From Alphaproteobacteria bacterium (lineage in GTDB: Bacteria > Pseudomonadota > Alphaproteobacteria > Caulobacterales > Maricaulaceae): 6,811 bases of DNA. How positions within the stretch are numbered: position 1 is the stretch's first letter; each line of letters begins with the position of its first letter. The notes beneath the pieces were generated by a model. That model was given only the letters and a program-made list of their open reading frames with translations, had not been told where the DNA came from and made no database searches. A program made the position numbers and the translations under genes. Location of the stretch: positions 1-6,811 of the forward strand of contig JAUIEH010000148.1 of the NCBI GenBank assembly GCA_030428405.1, written 5' to 3'. This document shows positions 1-5,180 of the stretch, one piece after another.

Positions 1-574
1 TGCGGATCTGCACCGGGCTCGTATGCGTGCGCAGGACGTAAGGCAGATGTTCTTTTTCGTCCTCGGCTTCGAGGAAGAAAGTGTCGTGCAGCTCGCGCGC
101 GGGATGACCCGGCGGAAAGTTCAGCGCCGTGAAATTATACCAGTCGGCCTCGATGTCGGGGCCTTCCGCCAGCGCGAAGCCCATTTCGGCGAAGACGGCG
201 AGCAGTTCGTCGAAGACCTGGCTCACCGGGTGGATGGCGCCGGCGCCTTGCGGCCGCACAGGCAGGCTGACATCGAGCTTTTCGGTCGCAAGTCGGGCGT
301 CGAGCGCTGCGTTCTCCAGCGCCGATTTGCGCTCGCTCACGCGCCCATTGAGCGCGTCCTTCAACTCATTGAGCCGTGCGCCGACCGTCTTGCGCTGCTC
401 GGCGTCCATCCGGCCAAGCTCGCGCATCAGGAGGCTGACCCGCCCCTTCTTGCCGAGAAACGCAATGCGCGCCTCATCGAGCGCGCGTTCATCGGCGGCT
501 TCGTCGATGGCGGCTTCGGCCTCCGCAGCAAGCGCGGCGAGACCCTCGTCGTCGAGGGCGACAGCATCAGTCAT
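1..574 (-). CDS. pheS: Phenylalanyl-tRNA synthetase alpha subunit, N-terminal part (runs off left edge)
   Basis: This is the catalytic alpha subunit of the cytosolic alpha2beta2 PheRS, which charges tRNA-Phe with phenylalanine using ATP. About 191 residues are visible, roughly the first half of the usual 330-360. The N-terminal 90 or so residues are the charged, Ala-rich helical coiled-coil arm that contacts tRNA. It includes the typical segment FLGKKGRVSLLMRELGRM. Next come the class II synthetase signatures GPDIEADWYNFTALNFPPGHPAR (shown across residues near 143-165, key residues GP-E-D-NF-LN-P-HPAR), then DTFFL, and finally LRTHTSPVQ at the window edge. The ATG at 574 is the first in frame and gives the normal PheS N-terminus. 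Its Shine-Dalgarno sequence is weak (GAGA about 10 bases upstream). It lies downstream of rplT on the same strand but is separated from it by the oppositely oriented asmA-like gene, so it probably has its own promoter. Identification is very secure. The 3' half and pheT lie outside the window. Confidence 0.97.
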   Translation of the reverse strand, partial: MTDAVALDDEGLAALAAEAEAAIDEAADERALDEARIAFLGKKGRVSLLMRELGRMDAEQRKTVGARLNELKDALNGRVSERKSALENAALDARLATEKLDVSLPVRPQGAGAIHPVSQVFDELLAVFAEMGFALAEGPDIEADWYNFTALNFPPGHPARELHDTFFLEAEDEKEHLPYVLRTHTSPVQIR

Positions 575-612
575 GGCGATTTCTCAATATTGTGCAGCGT
601 CAGCGGTTTAAA

Positions 613-646
613 GCGCGCGCGCCGAAAGAACCAGTGGCGCGGGCGC
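613..646 (-). terminator. GC-rich hairpin in the pheS leader (possible terminator or attenuator)
   Basis: Bases 613-623 pair with 636-646 (11 positions, one G-G mismatch at 617/642) around a 12-base loop. Read on the minus strand, the hairpin is followed by CTTTAAAC and ends about 39 bases before the pheS start codon. The run of three T is too short for a textbook intrinsic terminator. Known pheST operons in other bacteria are controlled by attenuation or T-boxes, which is why a leader hairpin here is worth noting. That link is inference, and the stem could be chance in GC-rich DNA. Confidence 0.3.
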
Positions 647-667
647 GGTTGATCGTCCCGACGGCGT

Positions 668-799
668 TCAGGCCGCCGGGCCGGTAAATCGCTGCGCAAA
701 GCGCCAACGCATATGGCCCGCTGCGAGGGTCATGAGGAATTCATGCCCGAAAACGCCCTGTTTCGCCACGAAATACTGCGCAACGGCGCCCGCCGCCAT
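668..799 (-). CDS. Possible 43-residue small protein upstream of pheS
   Basis: This minus-strand ORF begins at an ATG at 799 and ends with TGA at 668. The translation (starts MAAGAVAQYFVAKQGVFGHE, ends RFAQRFTGPAA) has a plausible mix of hydrophobic, aromatic and basic residues. About 70 percent of its third codon positions are G or C, similar to real genes in this window, and it reads better than the plus-strand frames over the same bases. It has no good Shine-Dalgarno sequence and I recognise no family. It contains five Phe codons and stops 22 bases before the pheS leader hairpin, so a leader-peptide role is possible but the Phe codons are scattered, not clustered. It could equally be a short remnant or a non-coding open frame. 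Confidence 0.25.
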   Translation of the reverse strand: MAAGAVAQYFVAKQGVFGHEFLMTLAAGHMRWRFAQRFTGPAA

Positions 800-898
800 A
801 GCCAGCCGCTTGTTTTCCGGAACATTTTCCGACGCGCGTCGTTGTCTGCAAAGGGGATGCGCGCCTTGCGCCGCACTCGGACCCCGGTCACTGCAGGC

Positions 899-914
899 AG
901 GAGCGTACCTCTTG
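899..914 (+). promoter_or_regulatory. Shine-Dalgarno sequence and TTG start deciding the asmA-like start
   Basis: AGGAG at 899-903 lies 8 bases before a TTG at 912-914, near-ideal spacing. Starting here puts the hydrophobic anchor at residues 3-25, as expected for AsmA-type proteins. The alternative in-frame ATG at 732 would add a 60-residue Cys/Arg-rich, unprotein-like extension and has GAGG only 3 bases upstream. Confidence 0.7.
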
Positions 915-2714
915 GGCATTCTCGGGCGCATCGCGGCATTCTTCATCATCATCCTCGGAGCGCTCGCGCTCATCGGCGCAGCGCTCACGCAAAGCTCGAT
1001 CGCTACGCCGGTCGCTCGGAGCCTGATGGCGGGGCGTTCTACGGCCGAAATCGAGCGCGCCTGGCTCAGCTACGACCCCTGGCCCGTCGCCCATATCCGC
1101 AATGTCGAAATAGAAGGCGGCGGCCATATCGAAAGCATGGACGCCCGTCTCAACCTGTTTGGCGTCCTGCCGGGCATCGCGCTCATCACGCGGCTTGGAG
1201 CCTCTGACGGCGCGCTGCTTTTGGAACTTGGTCCCAGCCGCAGCTCACAGCCGCCCGGCATCTTGTCGGAAATCGCCATCGTCGATCTGCAGCGCATCCG
1301 CCTCGACATCCACAGACCCGAGCGCGCGCCGCAGGTCATCGTGATTACAAGCGCTCAGGGCGACATTGATTCCGGCGATCTGGAGATGCAGGCCGAAGGC
1401 GGCGATGCGGTCCTTTCAATTTCGGGACGCGCGGGCGGTCTTTCGCTCGCAGGCTTTGAAGGCGATATCCGGCTGGAGGGCGAAAACTTCGCCGTGCTCG
1501 CCGCCCTGCTCGGCTTCGCCGCGCCCGACACGCCTCGCTACGCGCTGGAAGGCGCGCTCGCGCGCACCGGCGAGACCTGGCGCTTTGGTCCGTTCGCAGG
1601 CGAGGTCGGCGACAGTGATCTCTCCGGATCAATCAATGTCGATTTTGCCGGCGAGCGGCCCTTCATGCGCGCCGATTTAACGTCCGGCTCACTCGATTTC
1701 GACGATCTCGGCGTCATCATCGGTGCGCCTTCGGACGTCGAAGACGGCGCGCCCAATCAGCGCCAGGAAGAAATCGCTGCGCGCTACCGTGCGGACGCAA
1801 ACCGCGCCATTCCGGAGACAGCGCTTGACGTTAGCCGCCTCACCGCCGTCGACGCCGACGTCAGCTTTCAGGCCGAAACCGTGCGTGCAGGTCCCGTCCC
1901 GCTGGACGCCGTCGAGATGCGCGTGCGCCTCGACAACGCCGTGCTGCGCATCGATCCTCTGATTTTCGCAGCGCCGCAGGGCCGGCTTGAATCCGAGCTC
2001 GTCATTGACGCACAGGACCGGACTAACGTGCACGGAACATTGACGGGCGCGCTGAGTGAATTCGATCTCGAGCAGCTCGCCGGCGGCCGGCTTCTGCGCG
2101 GCGACCTGACCGCCGAGTTCGACCTCGCCTTTCAGGGCGCGCGCACGCGCCAAGCCTTCGCCAGCCTGACCGGCGAGGCGGCGATGTGGTCGACAAGCGC
2201 CGAATTGCGCGCGGTCGCCGAGGAAGCCGCCGGACTTGATCTCGGCGAAATCTTCACGCTGTCGCTAAATAACGGCGACGGCGCTCAAGACTTCCGGCCG
2301 GCGCAATGCGCTGTGGCGCGAATGACTTTCGCGAATGGTCGCGCGCGCCTGAACCCCGCCGTAATCGACACCGAAGACAGCGTCACACGCATCAATGGCG
2401 ACATTAATCTTGAAACGGAAGAACTCGACCTGGAGGTCGAGACTGACGCGCAGGATTTCTCCTGGGGCGCACTTTTGGGCGGCGCCAGCGTCGGCGGCAC
2501 GCTACGCGATCCTGACGTGAACGTACCGCTTGGCGAAGCGACGCTGCAGATCGGCGCCGCCGCCTTGCTCGGCGGCCTGACGGCCGGCCTCGCCGCCCTG
2601 CCCTTCATCGAACCCGGCCTGGCGGAAGATGCGCCCTGTGCGCCCTTGATGCAGCGCGCGCGTGCGGTGACGCGTGAAGTCCCGGACGAGCCCGCCGAAG
2701 ACGCGCCGGGCTGA
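912..2714 (+). CDS. AsmA-family inner-membrane-anchored protein
   Basis: This is a predicted 600-residue protein of the AsmA superfamily, relatives of which span the periplasm as a hydrophobic groove and are implicated in moving phospholipids to the outer membrane or in outer-membrane assembly. One N-terminal transmembrane helix (about residues 3-25) anchors it, with the rest in the periplasm. The C-terminal region (about 380-560) carries the AsmA-like pattern: a Cys-containing strand CAVARMTFANGRARLN, the DTEDSVTRINGDINL stretch, the repeated LDLEVETDAQD strand, GTLRDPDV, then a Gly/Ala/Leu-rich segment and PFIEPGLAEDAPCAPLM, a typical ending for this family in alphaproteobacteria. I chose the TTG start at 912 for its Shine-Dalgarno sequence. 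The gene stands alone, antisense to its neighbours and splitting the rplT-pheS arrangement. It is convergent with rplT. The family call is strong. The exact role and substrate are not visible. Confidence 0.88.
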   Translation: MGILGRIAAFFIIILGALALIGAALTQSSIATPVARSLMAGRSTAEIERAWLSYDPWPVAHIRNVEIEGGGHIESMDARLNLFGVLPGIALITRLGASDGALLLELGPSRSSQPPGILSEIAIVDLQRIRLDIHRPERAPQVIVITSAQGDIDSGDLEMQAEGGDAVLSISGRAGGLSLAGFEGDIRLEGENFAVLAALLGFAAPDTPRYALEGALARTGETWRFGPFAGEVGDSDLSGSINVDFAGERPFMRADLTSGSLDFDDLGVIIGAPSDVEDGAPNQRQEEIAARYRADANRAIPETALDVSRLTAVDADVSFQAETVRAGPVPLDAVEMRVRLDNAVLRIDPLIFAAPQGRLESELVIDAQDRTNVHGTLTGALSEFDLEQLAGGRLLRGDLTAEFDLAFQGARTRQAFASLTGEAAMWSTSAELRAVAEEAAGLDLGEIFTLSLNNGDGAQDFRPAQCAVARMTFANGRARLNPAVIDTEDSVTRINGDINLETEELDLEVETDAQDFSWGALLGGASVGGTLRDPDVNVPLGEATLQIGAAALLGGLTAGLAALPFIEPGLAEDAPCAPLMQRARAVTREVPDEPAEDAPG

Positions 2715-2750
2715 TGGCGAGCGCCTGACGAACTCTGCTCTGAGCGACCC

Positions 2751-2783
2751 CAGCCTCAATCTCCCCCTTGCAGGGGGAGGCTG
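2751..2783. repeat. GC-rich intergenic palindrome (REP-like / bidirectional terminator candidate)
   Basis: CTCCCCCT (2761-2768) pairs perfectly with AGGGGGAG (2772-2779) around a 3-base TGC loop. A further CAGCC (2751-2755) can pair with GGCTG (2779-2783) across a bulge. It sits in the 84-base gap between the convergent stops of the asmA-like gene and rplT. Very similar C-rich/TTGC/G-rich palindromes are scattered between genes in many alphaproteobacterial genomes, from general knowledge. It has no T-run on either side, so as a terminator it is atypical, but it may protect 3' ends or block read-through. Confidence 0.6.
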
Positions 2784-2798
2784 AGAGGGAGTCATGGC

Positions 2799-3155
2799 CT
2801 AGCCCAGCGCCGCTTTGGCTTTGCTGACCAGGGCTTCAAACGCTGCAGGCTCTTGCGCGGCGAGGTCGGCGAGGACTTTGCGGTCGACGTCGATCTCCGC
2901 CTTTTTCAGGCCGTCCATCAGGCGGCCATAAGTCAGGCCGTGCTGGCGCGCGCCGGCGTTGATGCGCTGAATCCAGAGCGAGCGGAACACGCGCTTCTTG
3001 CGGCGGCGGTCCTTGTAAGCGTTCTGCGAGGACTTGTCCGTCGCCGCCATCGCGGTGCGGATCGTGTTCTTGCGCCGGCCGCGGAAACCCTTGGCGAGCT
3101 TGAGAACTTTTTTGTGACGGGCGTGAGAGGTCACGCCCCGCTTGATGCGAGCCAT
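2799..3155 (-). CDS. rplT: 50S ribosomal protein L20
   Basis: L20 is a 23S rRNA-binding protein needed early in large-subunit assembly. In enterobacteria and firmicutes it also represses its own operon by binding the mRNA. The 118-residue length is standard. The signature is clear: MARIKRGVTSHARHKKVLKL, then KGFRGRRKN, YKDRRRKKRVFRSLWIQRIN and the C-terminal globular part YGRLMDGLKKAEIDVDRKVLADLA. The very basic first 60 residues form the RNA-threading helix. AGGAG lies 9 bases upstream of the ATG at 3155. It follows rpmI by 55 bases on the same strand and is surely cotranscribed with it. Downstream is a palindrome and then the opposing asmA-like gene, not pheS directly. Confidence 0.99.
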   Translation of the reverse strand: MARIKRGVTSHARHKKVLKLAKGFRGRRKNTIRTAMAATDKSSQNAYKDRRRKKRVFRSLWIQRINAGARQHGLTYGRLMDGLKKAEIDVDRKVLADLAAQEPAAFEALVSKAKAALG

Positions 3156-3210
3156 GGCTGGAAGCTCCTAAATCTTCAAGATGCGTTGAGTGTGAAAAGG
3201 CCCCTACCGC

Positions 3211-3411
3211 TCAGCGGTCGTAGGGCATGTAGCTTTTCACGATGCGCTGATCGGGCTCGGCCATGACGCTCATGCCGCGCTTTTGGCGGATTTGCTTCTT
3301 GGTGCGCTTGATCATGCCGTGACGCTTGCCGGCGGGACCGGATAAAACCTTGCCCGTGCCGGAGATCTTGAAGCGCTTCTTGGCGCTCGACTTGGTCTTC
3401 AGTTTCGGCAT
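3211..3411 (-). CDS. rpmI: 50S ribosomal protein L35
   Basis: L35 is a small basic protein of the large ribosomal subunit. The 66 residues are the usual length and match the family: MPKLKTKSSAKKRFKISGTG, the HGMIKRTKKQIRQKR core and a C-terminal DQRIVKSYMPYDR. The ATG at 3411 is supported by AAGGAG (3418-3423) 6 bases upstream; an in-frame upstream ATG at 3471 would add a stretch absent from L35. It is the first gene of the rpmI-rplT unit. The infC gene, which often precedes rpmI in bacteria, is absent; a divergent metal-handling gene is found instead. A promoter and a leader hairpin lie upstream. Confidence 0.99.
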   Translation of the reverse strand: MPKLKTKSSAKKRFKISGTGKVLSGPAGKRHGMIKRTKKQIRQKRGMSVMAEPDQRIVKSYMPYDR

Positions 3412-3427
3412 TTCGCTCTCCTTGTGT

Positions 3428-3448
3428 GGGACGGCGAAGACCCGTCCC
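3428..3448 (-). promoter_or_regulatory. Hairpin in the rpmI leader next to the ribosome binding site
   Basis: GGGACGG (3428-3434) pairs perfectly with CCGTCCC (3442-3448) around a 7-base loop. In the minus-strand transcript this stem ends 4 bases before the AAGGAG of rpmI. The position suits translational control of the operon, as L20 does in other bacteria, but no L20-binding mimic of 23S rRNA can be recognised by eye. Confidence 0.4.
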
Positions 3449-3503
3449 GGCGTTTGGGGCCTCCAAGGCATGCCGACGCCCGGAAACCGCTGAAAGACCG
3501 CGC

Positions 3504-3531
3504 GTTATACGCCTACAGCGTTGAGAATCAA
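3504..3531 (-). promoter_or_regulatory. Sigma70-like promoter of rpmI-rplT
   Basis: On the minus strand, TTGATT (3526-3531, 4 of 6 to the -35 consensus) and TATAAC (3504-3509, 5 of 6 to the -10 consensus) are separated by 16 bases. This predicts a 5' leader of about 85-90 bases before the rpmI ATG, containing the hairpin at 3428-3448. It is the best promoter-like pair I see in the window. Confidence 0.55.
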
Positions 3532-3584
3532 GCGGTCACGAGAATTTGCATCGCATCTTTGCAGAGGCGCGCTAGATTGCCGGC

Positions 3585-3998
3585 ATGCGCGCACTGAGCG
3601 TCACTCTCGCTTTGCTCATCGCCGTCGTCGGAGCCTTTGCGCCAGCGCAGGCGGCGCTGTGCCCGATCGCCGGCGTCGAGGCTGGCGGTCATGCAACCCA
3701 TATGAGCCACGACGCGCAAACCGCCAGCGATCATGAGGCGATGGCCATGGCTGGCGACCACGCCATGCCGTGTCATGACCCAGCGCCCGTTGAGCCTGCG
3801 GCGCCGCCTGCCGGCGAGGATCAGCATTCCTGCGATTGCGCCATGTATTGCGCCATGCGCACCGTGACGCTCGGCGCAGGCTCCGCCCTCAGCGCGCCGA
3901 TCGACGGCGACCGCATCGCCGCCAGCTTCGGCGCAGACTTGCAGGTCGCCGGACGCGCGCCCGCACTCGATCCGCCGCCGCCCAAACGCTTCGCGTAG
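3585..3998 (+). CDS. Secreted His/Met/Cys-rich putative metal-binding protein
   Basis: This is a 137-residue exported protein of no family I can name with certainty. Residues 1-23 are a clear signal peptide (hydrophobic core LLIAVVGAFA, likely cut after AQA). The mature part has seven His between 36 and 81 and several Met in a MSHD/MAMAGDHAMPCHD stretch, then a Cys cluster CDCAMYCAM (Cys83, 85, 89) with further Cys at 26 and 63. The C-terminus is Pro-rich (DPPPPKRFA). Met/His/Cys richness suggests Cu(I) or another soft or borderline metal. The overall look recalls short secreted proteins such as DUF2946 found beside copper genes, but this is a resemblance, not an assignment. The upstream sequence has no good Shine-Dalgarno sequence. 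A TAGATT at 3573-3578 could be a -10 element placing transcription start at the ATG (a leaderless message). It is the first gene of the metal cluster, divergent from rpmI. Confidence 0.75.
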   Translation: MRALSVTLALLIAVVGAFAPAQAALCPIAGVEAGGHATHMSHDAQTASDHEAMAMAGDHAMPCHDPAPVEPAAPPAGEDQHSCDCAMYCAMRTVTLGAGSALSAPIDGDRIAASFGADLQVAGRAPALDPPPPKRFA

Positions 3999-4007
3999 AG
4001 CACCCGC

Positions 4008-4028
4008 GCGCGTCTCAATGAGGCGCGC
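4008..4028 (+). other. Intercistronic hairpin
   Basis: GCGCGTCTC (4008-4016) pairs with GAGGCGCGC (4020-4028), 9 pairs including one G-T, with a 3-base AAT loop. It lies in the 60-base gap after the secreted His/Met/Cys-rich gene and before the barrel gene. No T-run follows, so it is more likely an mRNA processing or stability element, or a partial terminator giving unequal expression, than a full stop. Confidence 0.4.
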
Positions 4029-4058
4029 AGATCATGCAACGCGAACTGAGGCGTTCTC

Positions 4059-4715
4059 ATGTTTCGAAAGATTTGCGCAGCGGCGGCCGCGTCGCTGACG
4101 CTGGCTGTGCTGACAGCCGCCCCGCAAGCTGCGGCGCGGCCGGTGTCTTATCCGGGCGGCTGGACCGTCATGGTGATGAATGACGATGCGATGTCCTCAT
4201 CGCTCGTACATTATTCTCCGTCAGCGGATTGGAGCATTGGCTGGCGGGAGAACTGGGCGCGCGACGCCGACTGGGTGTTCACGGGCGCCCAGATCAATCG
4301 CCTCGTCCGGCGCTGGAACAATCCGGGCAGTCAGGCGAATTTCTACATTAAGGGCGCGCTTGGCGGCGTCGGCTCTGAAGCCCGGCCGCTCGACGATCTC
4401 GACCTCGGCGGCATGGTGGAGATCGCCGCCGACTGGGAGACGCGGCGGTGGTTTTTGTCCGCCGACGCCGTTTATTGGGACGCAGGCGATTTCGGCGACA
4501 GCACGCAATATCGCGCCCGCGTGGGCGTTGCGCCCTATGTCGCTGAGTTCGGCGGCATTCACACCTGGCTGATGCTGCAAGCCACGCATCGCCCGGACGC
4601 CGACGACGAACTCGTCCTTACACCGCTTGCTCGTTTTTTCTATGGAACCCATCTCTGGGAGGTCGGCGTGACCGATCGCGGAGAGGGGCTCTTCAACTGG
4701 ATCATCCGTTTCTGA
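4059..4715 (+). CDS. Predicted outer-membrane beta-barrel protein of a metal-cluster-associated family
   Basis: The 218-residue protein has a signal peptide (about 1-26, core AAAAASLTLAVLTAA, cut near AAA/RP). After that come short alternating aromatic/hydrophobic strands such as YPGGWTVMVM, WSIGWRENW, NFYIKGALGGVG, RWFLSADAVYW and HTWLMLQATH, ending in FNWIIRF. The terminal Phe and amphipathic last strand are classic signals for BAM-mediated insertion of outer-membrane barrels. The short strand count suggests a small barrel of perhaps 8-10 strands. From memory, proteins with the same YPGGWT start, RRWNNPGSQANFY middle and FNWI-RF end occur beside heavy-metal genes in marine proteobacteria, but they have no established function that I know of. 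GAGG lies 7 bases before the ATG. Its place between two secreted putative metal-binding proteins suggests a role at the outer membrane in metal passage or sensing; that is inference. Confidence 0.72.
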   Translation: MFRKICAAAAASLTLAVLTAAPQAAARPVSYPGGWTVMVMNDDAMSSSLVHYSPSADWSIGWRENWARDADWVFTGAQINRLVRRWNNPGSQANFYIKGALGGVGSEARPLDDLDLGGMVEIAADWETRRWFLSADAVYWDAGDFGDSTQYRARVGVAPYVAEFGGIHTWLMLQATHRPDADDELVLTPLARFFYGTHLWEVGVTDRGEGLFNWIIRF

Positions 4716-4728
4716 GAGGAACGATCAC

Positions 4729-5178
4729 ATGAACTTCATCCGCACCGCGCTTTTCTCCGCCGCCCTCGCCTTTTCAGCGGCGCCCGCCTTCGCCGACCAT
4801 CATGAGGCCGACGCCGAACACGAAGCACATGACATGAGCCATGGCGACGAACACGAACATGACGCCGCGCATGCCCATGAGCACGACGCCGACATTGAGG
4901 AGGCCGCCGCCATTGTCGCAGAGGACGGCGCAATCGCCGTCGTTGCGCCGGGCACGCTGCAAGTGCAGGTCAATGGCCTCGTCTGCGATTTCTGCGCCCA
5001 GGCGCTCAATCGCGTGCTCACGCGCCGCGCCGAGATCGCAGAGATCAATGTCGACCTCGACGCGCGCATCGTGACGATCGACATGGAAGACGACGGCGAG
5101 ATCGACGACGAAACCCTGACTGGCCTCATCAATGACGCCGGCTATGACGTCGTCGCCATTCACCGTCCGGAGGTCTGA
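4729..5178 (+). CDS. Periplasmic His-rich protein with C-terminal HMA (MerP/CopZ-like) domain
   Basis: This is a 149-residue exported metal-binding protein. A signal peptide (1-22, cut after AFA) is followed directly by DHHE and a stretch to about residue 52 with ten His mixed with Asp and Glu, typical of zinc, copper or nickel binding. After an acidic Ala-rich linker, residues 77-149 form a heavy-metal-associated domain: strand LQVQVNGLV, metal loop Cys86-Asp-Phe-Cys89 in place of GMTC..C, helix AQALNRVL, strands INVDLDARIVTIDM and the closing LINDAGYDVVAI. It is the size and layout of MerP plus an added His-rich arm. AGAGGA lies 8 bases before the ATG. The stop is 2 bases before the MerT-like gene, whose Shine-Dalgarno sequence (GGAGG) lies inside this gene, so the two are probably translationally coupled. 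It likely captures a metal in the periplasm and hands it to the membrane partner. Metal identity is not determinable here. Confidence 0.85.
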   Translation: MNFIRTALFSAALAFSAAPAFADHHEADAEHEAHDMSHGDEHEHDAAHAHEHDADIEEAAAIVAEDGAIAVVAPGTLQVQVNGLVCDFCAQALNRVLTRRAEIAEINVDLDARIVTIDMEDDGEIDDETLTGLINDAGYDVVAIHRPEV

Positions 5179-5180
5179 GC

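Larger units (their letters stand above)
575..911. other. Intergenic region between divergent pheS and asmA-like gene
   Basis: These 337 bases hold no well-supported gene. The contents I can name are a GC-rich hairpin (613-646), a possible short minus-strand ORF (668-799), and the Shine-Dalgarno sequence of the asmA-like gene (899-903). Long plus-strand frames cross the region, but their translations are rich in Cys, Arg and Ser and do not look like protein. I see no convincing -35/-10 pair for either flanking gene, although both need a promoter here. Confidence 0.6.

Noticed and set aside
613..646. Strong intrinsic terminator before pheS
   Set aside because: The stem is stable but only three T follow it on the minus strand, so it is kept only as a low-confidence terminator/attenuator candidate.
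23..652. 209-residue plus-strand open frame at the left end
   Set aside because: It is antisense to pheS, which is unmistakable on the minus strand. The plus-strand frame is a GC-rich shadow.
732..911. N-terminal extension of the asmA-like gene from the ATG at 732
   Set aside because: The 60 extra residues are Cys/Arg/Ser-rich, the upstream spacing is too short for a ribosome binding site, and a much better Shine-Dalgarno/TTG pair exists at 899-914.
2853..3266. 137-residue plus-strand open frame over rplT
   Set aside because: It is antisense to L20 and the start of the rpmI region; its translation matches nothing and reflects the L20 codon pattern.
3546..3578. TTGCAT...TAGATT as a full sigma70 promoter for the metal operon
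   Set aside because: The spacing between the two elements is 21 bases, too long for a normal promoter. Only the -10-like element is noted.
4841..4900. Simple-sequence repeat in the GA/CAT-rich stretch of the HMA gene
   Set aside because: The repetition comes from His, Asp, Glu and Ala codons of the His-rich arm; no exact tandem unit is present.
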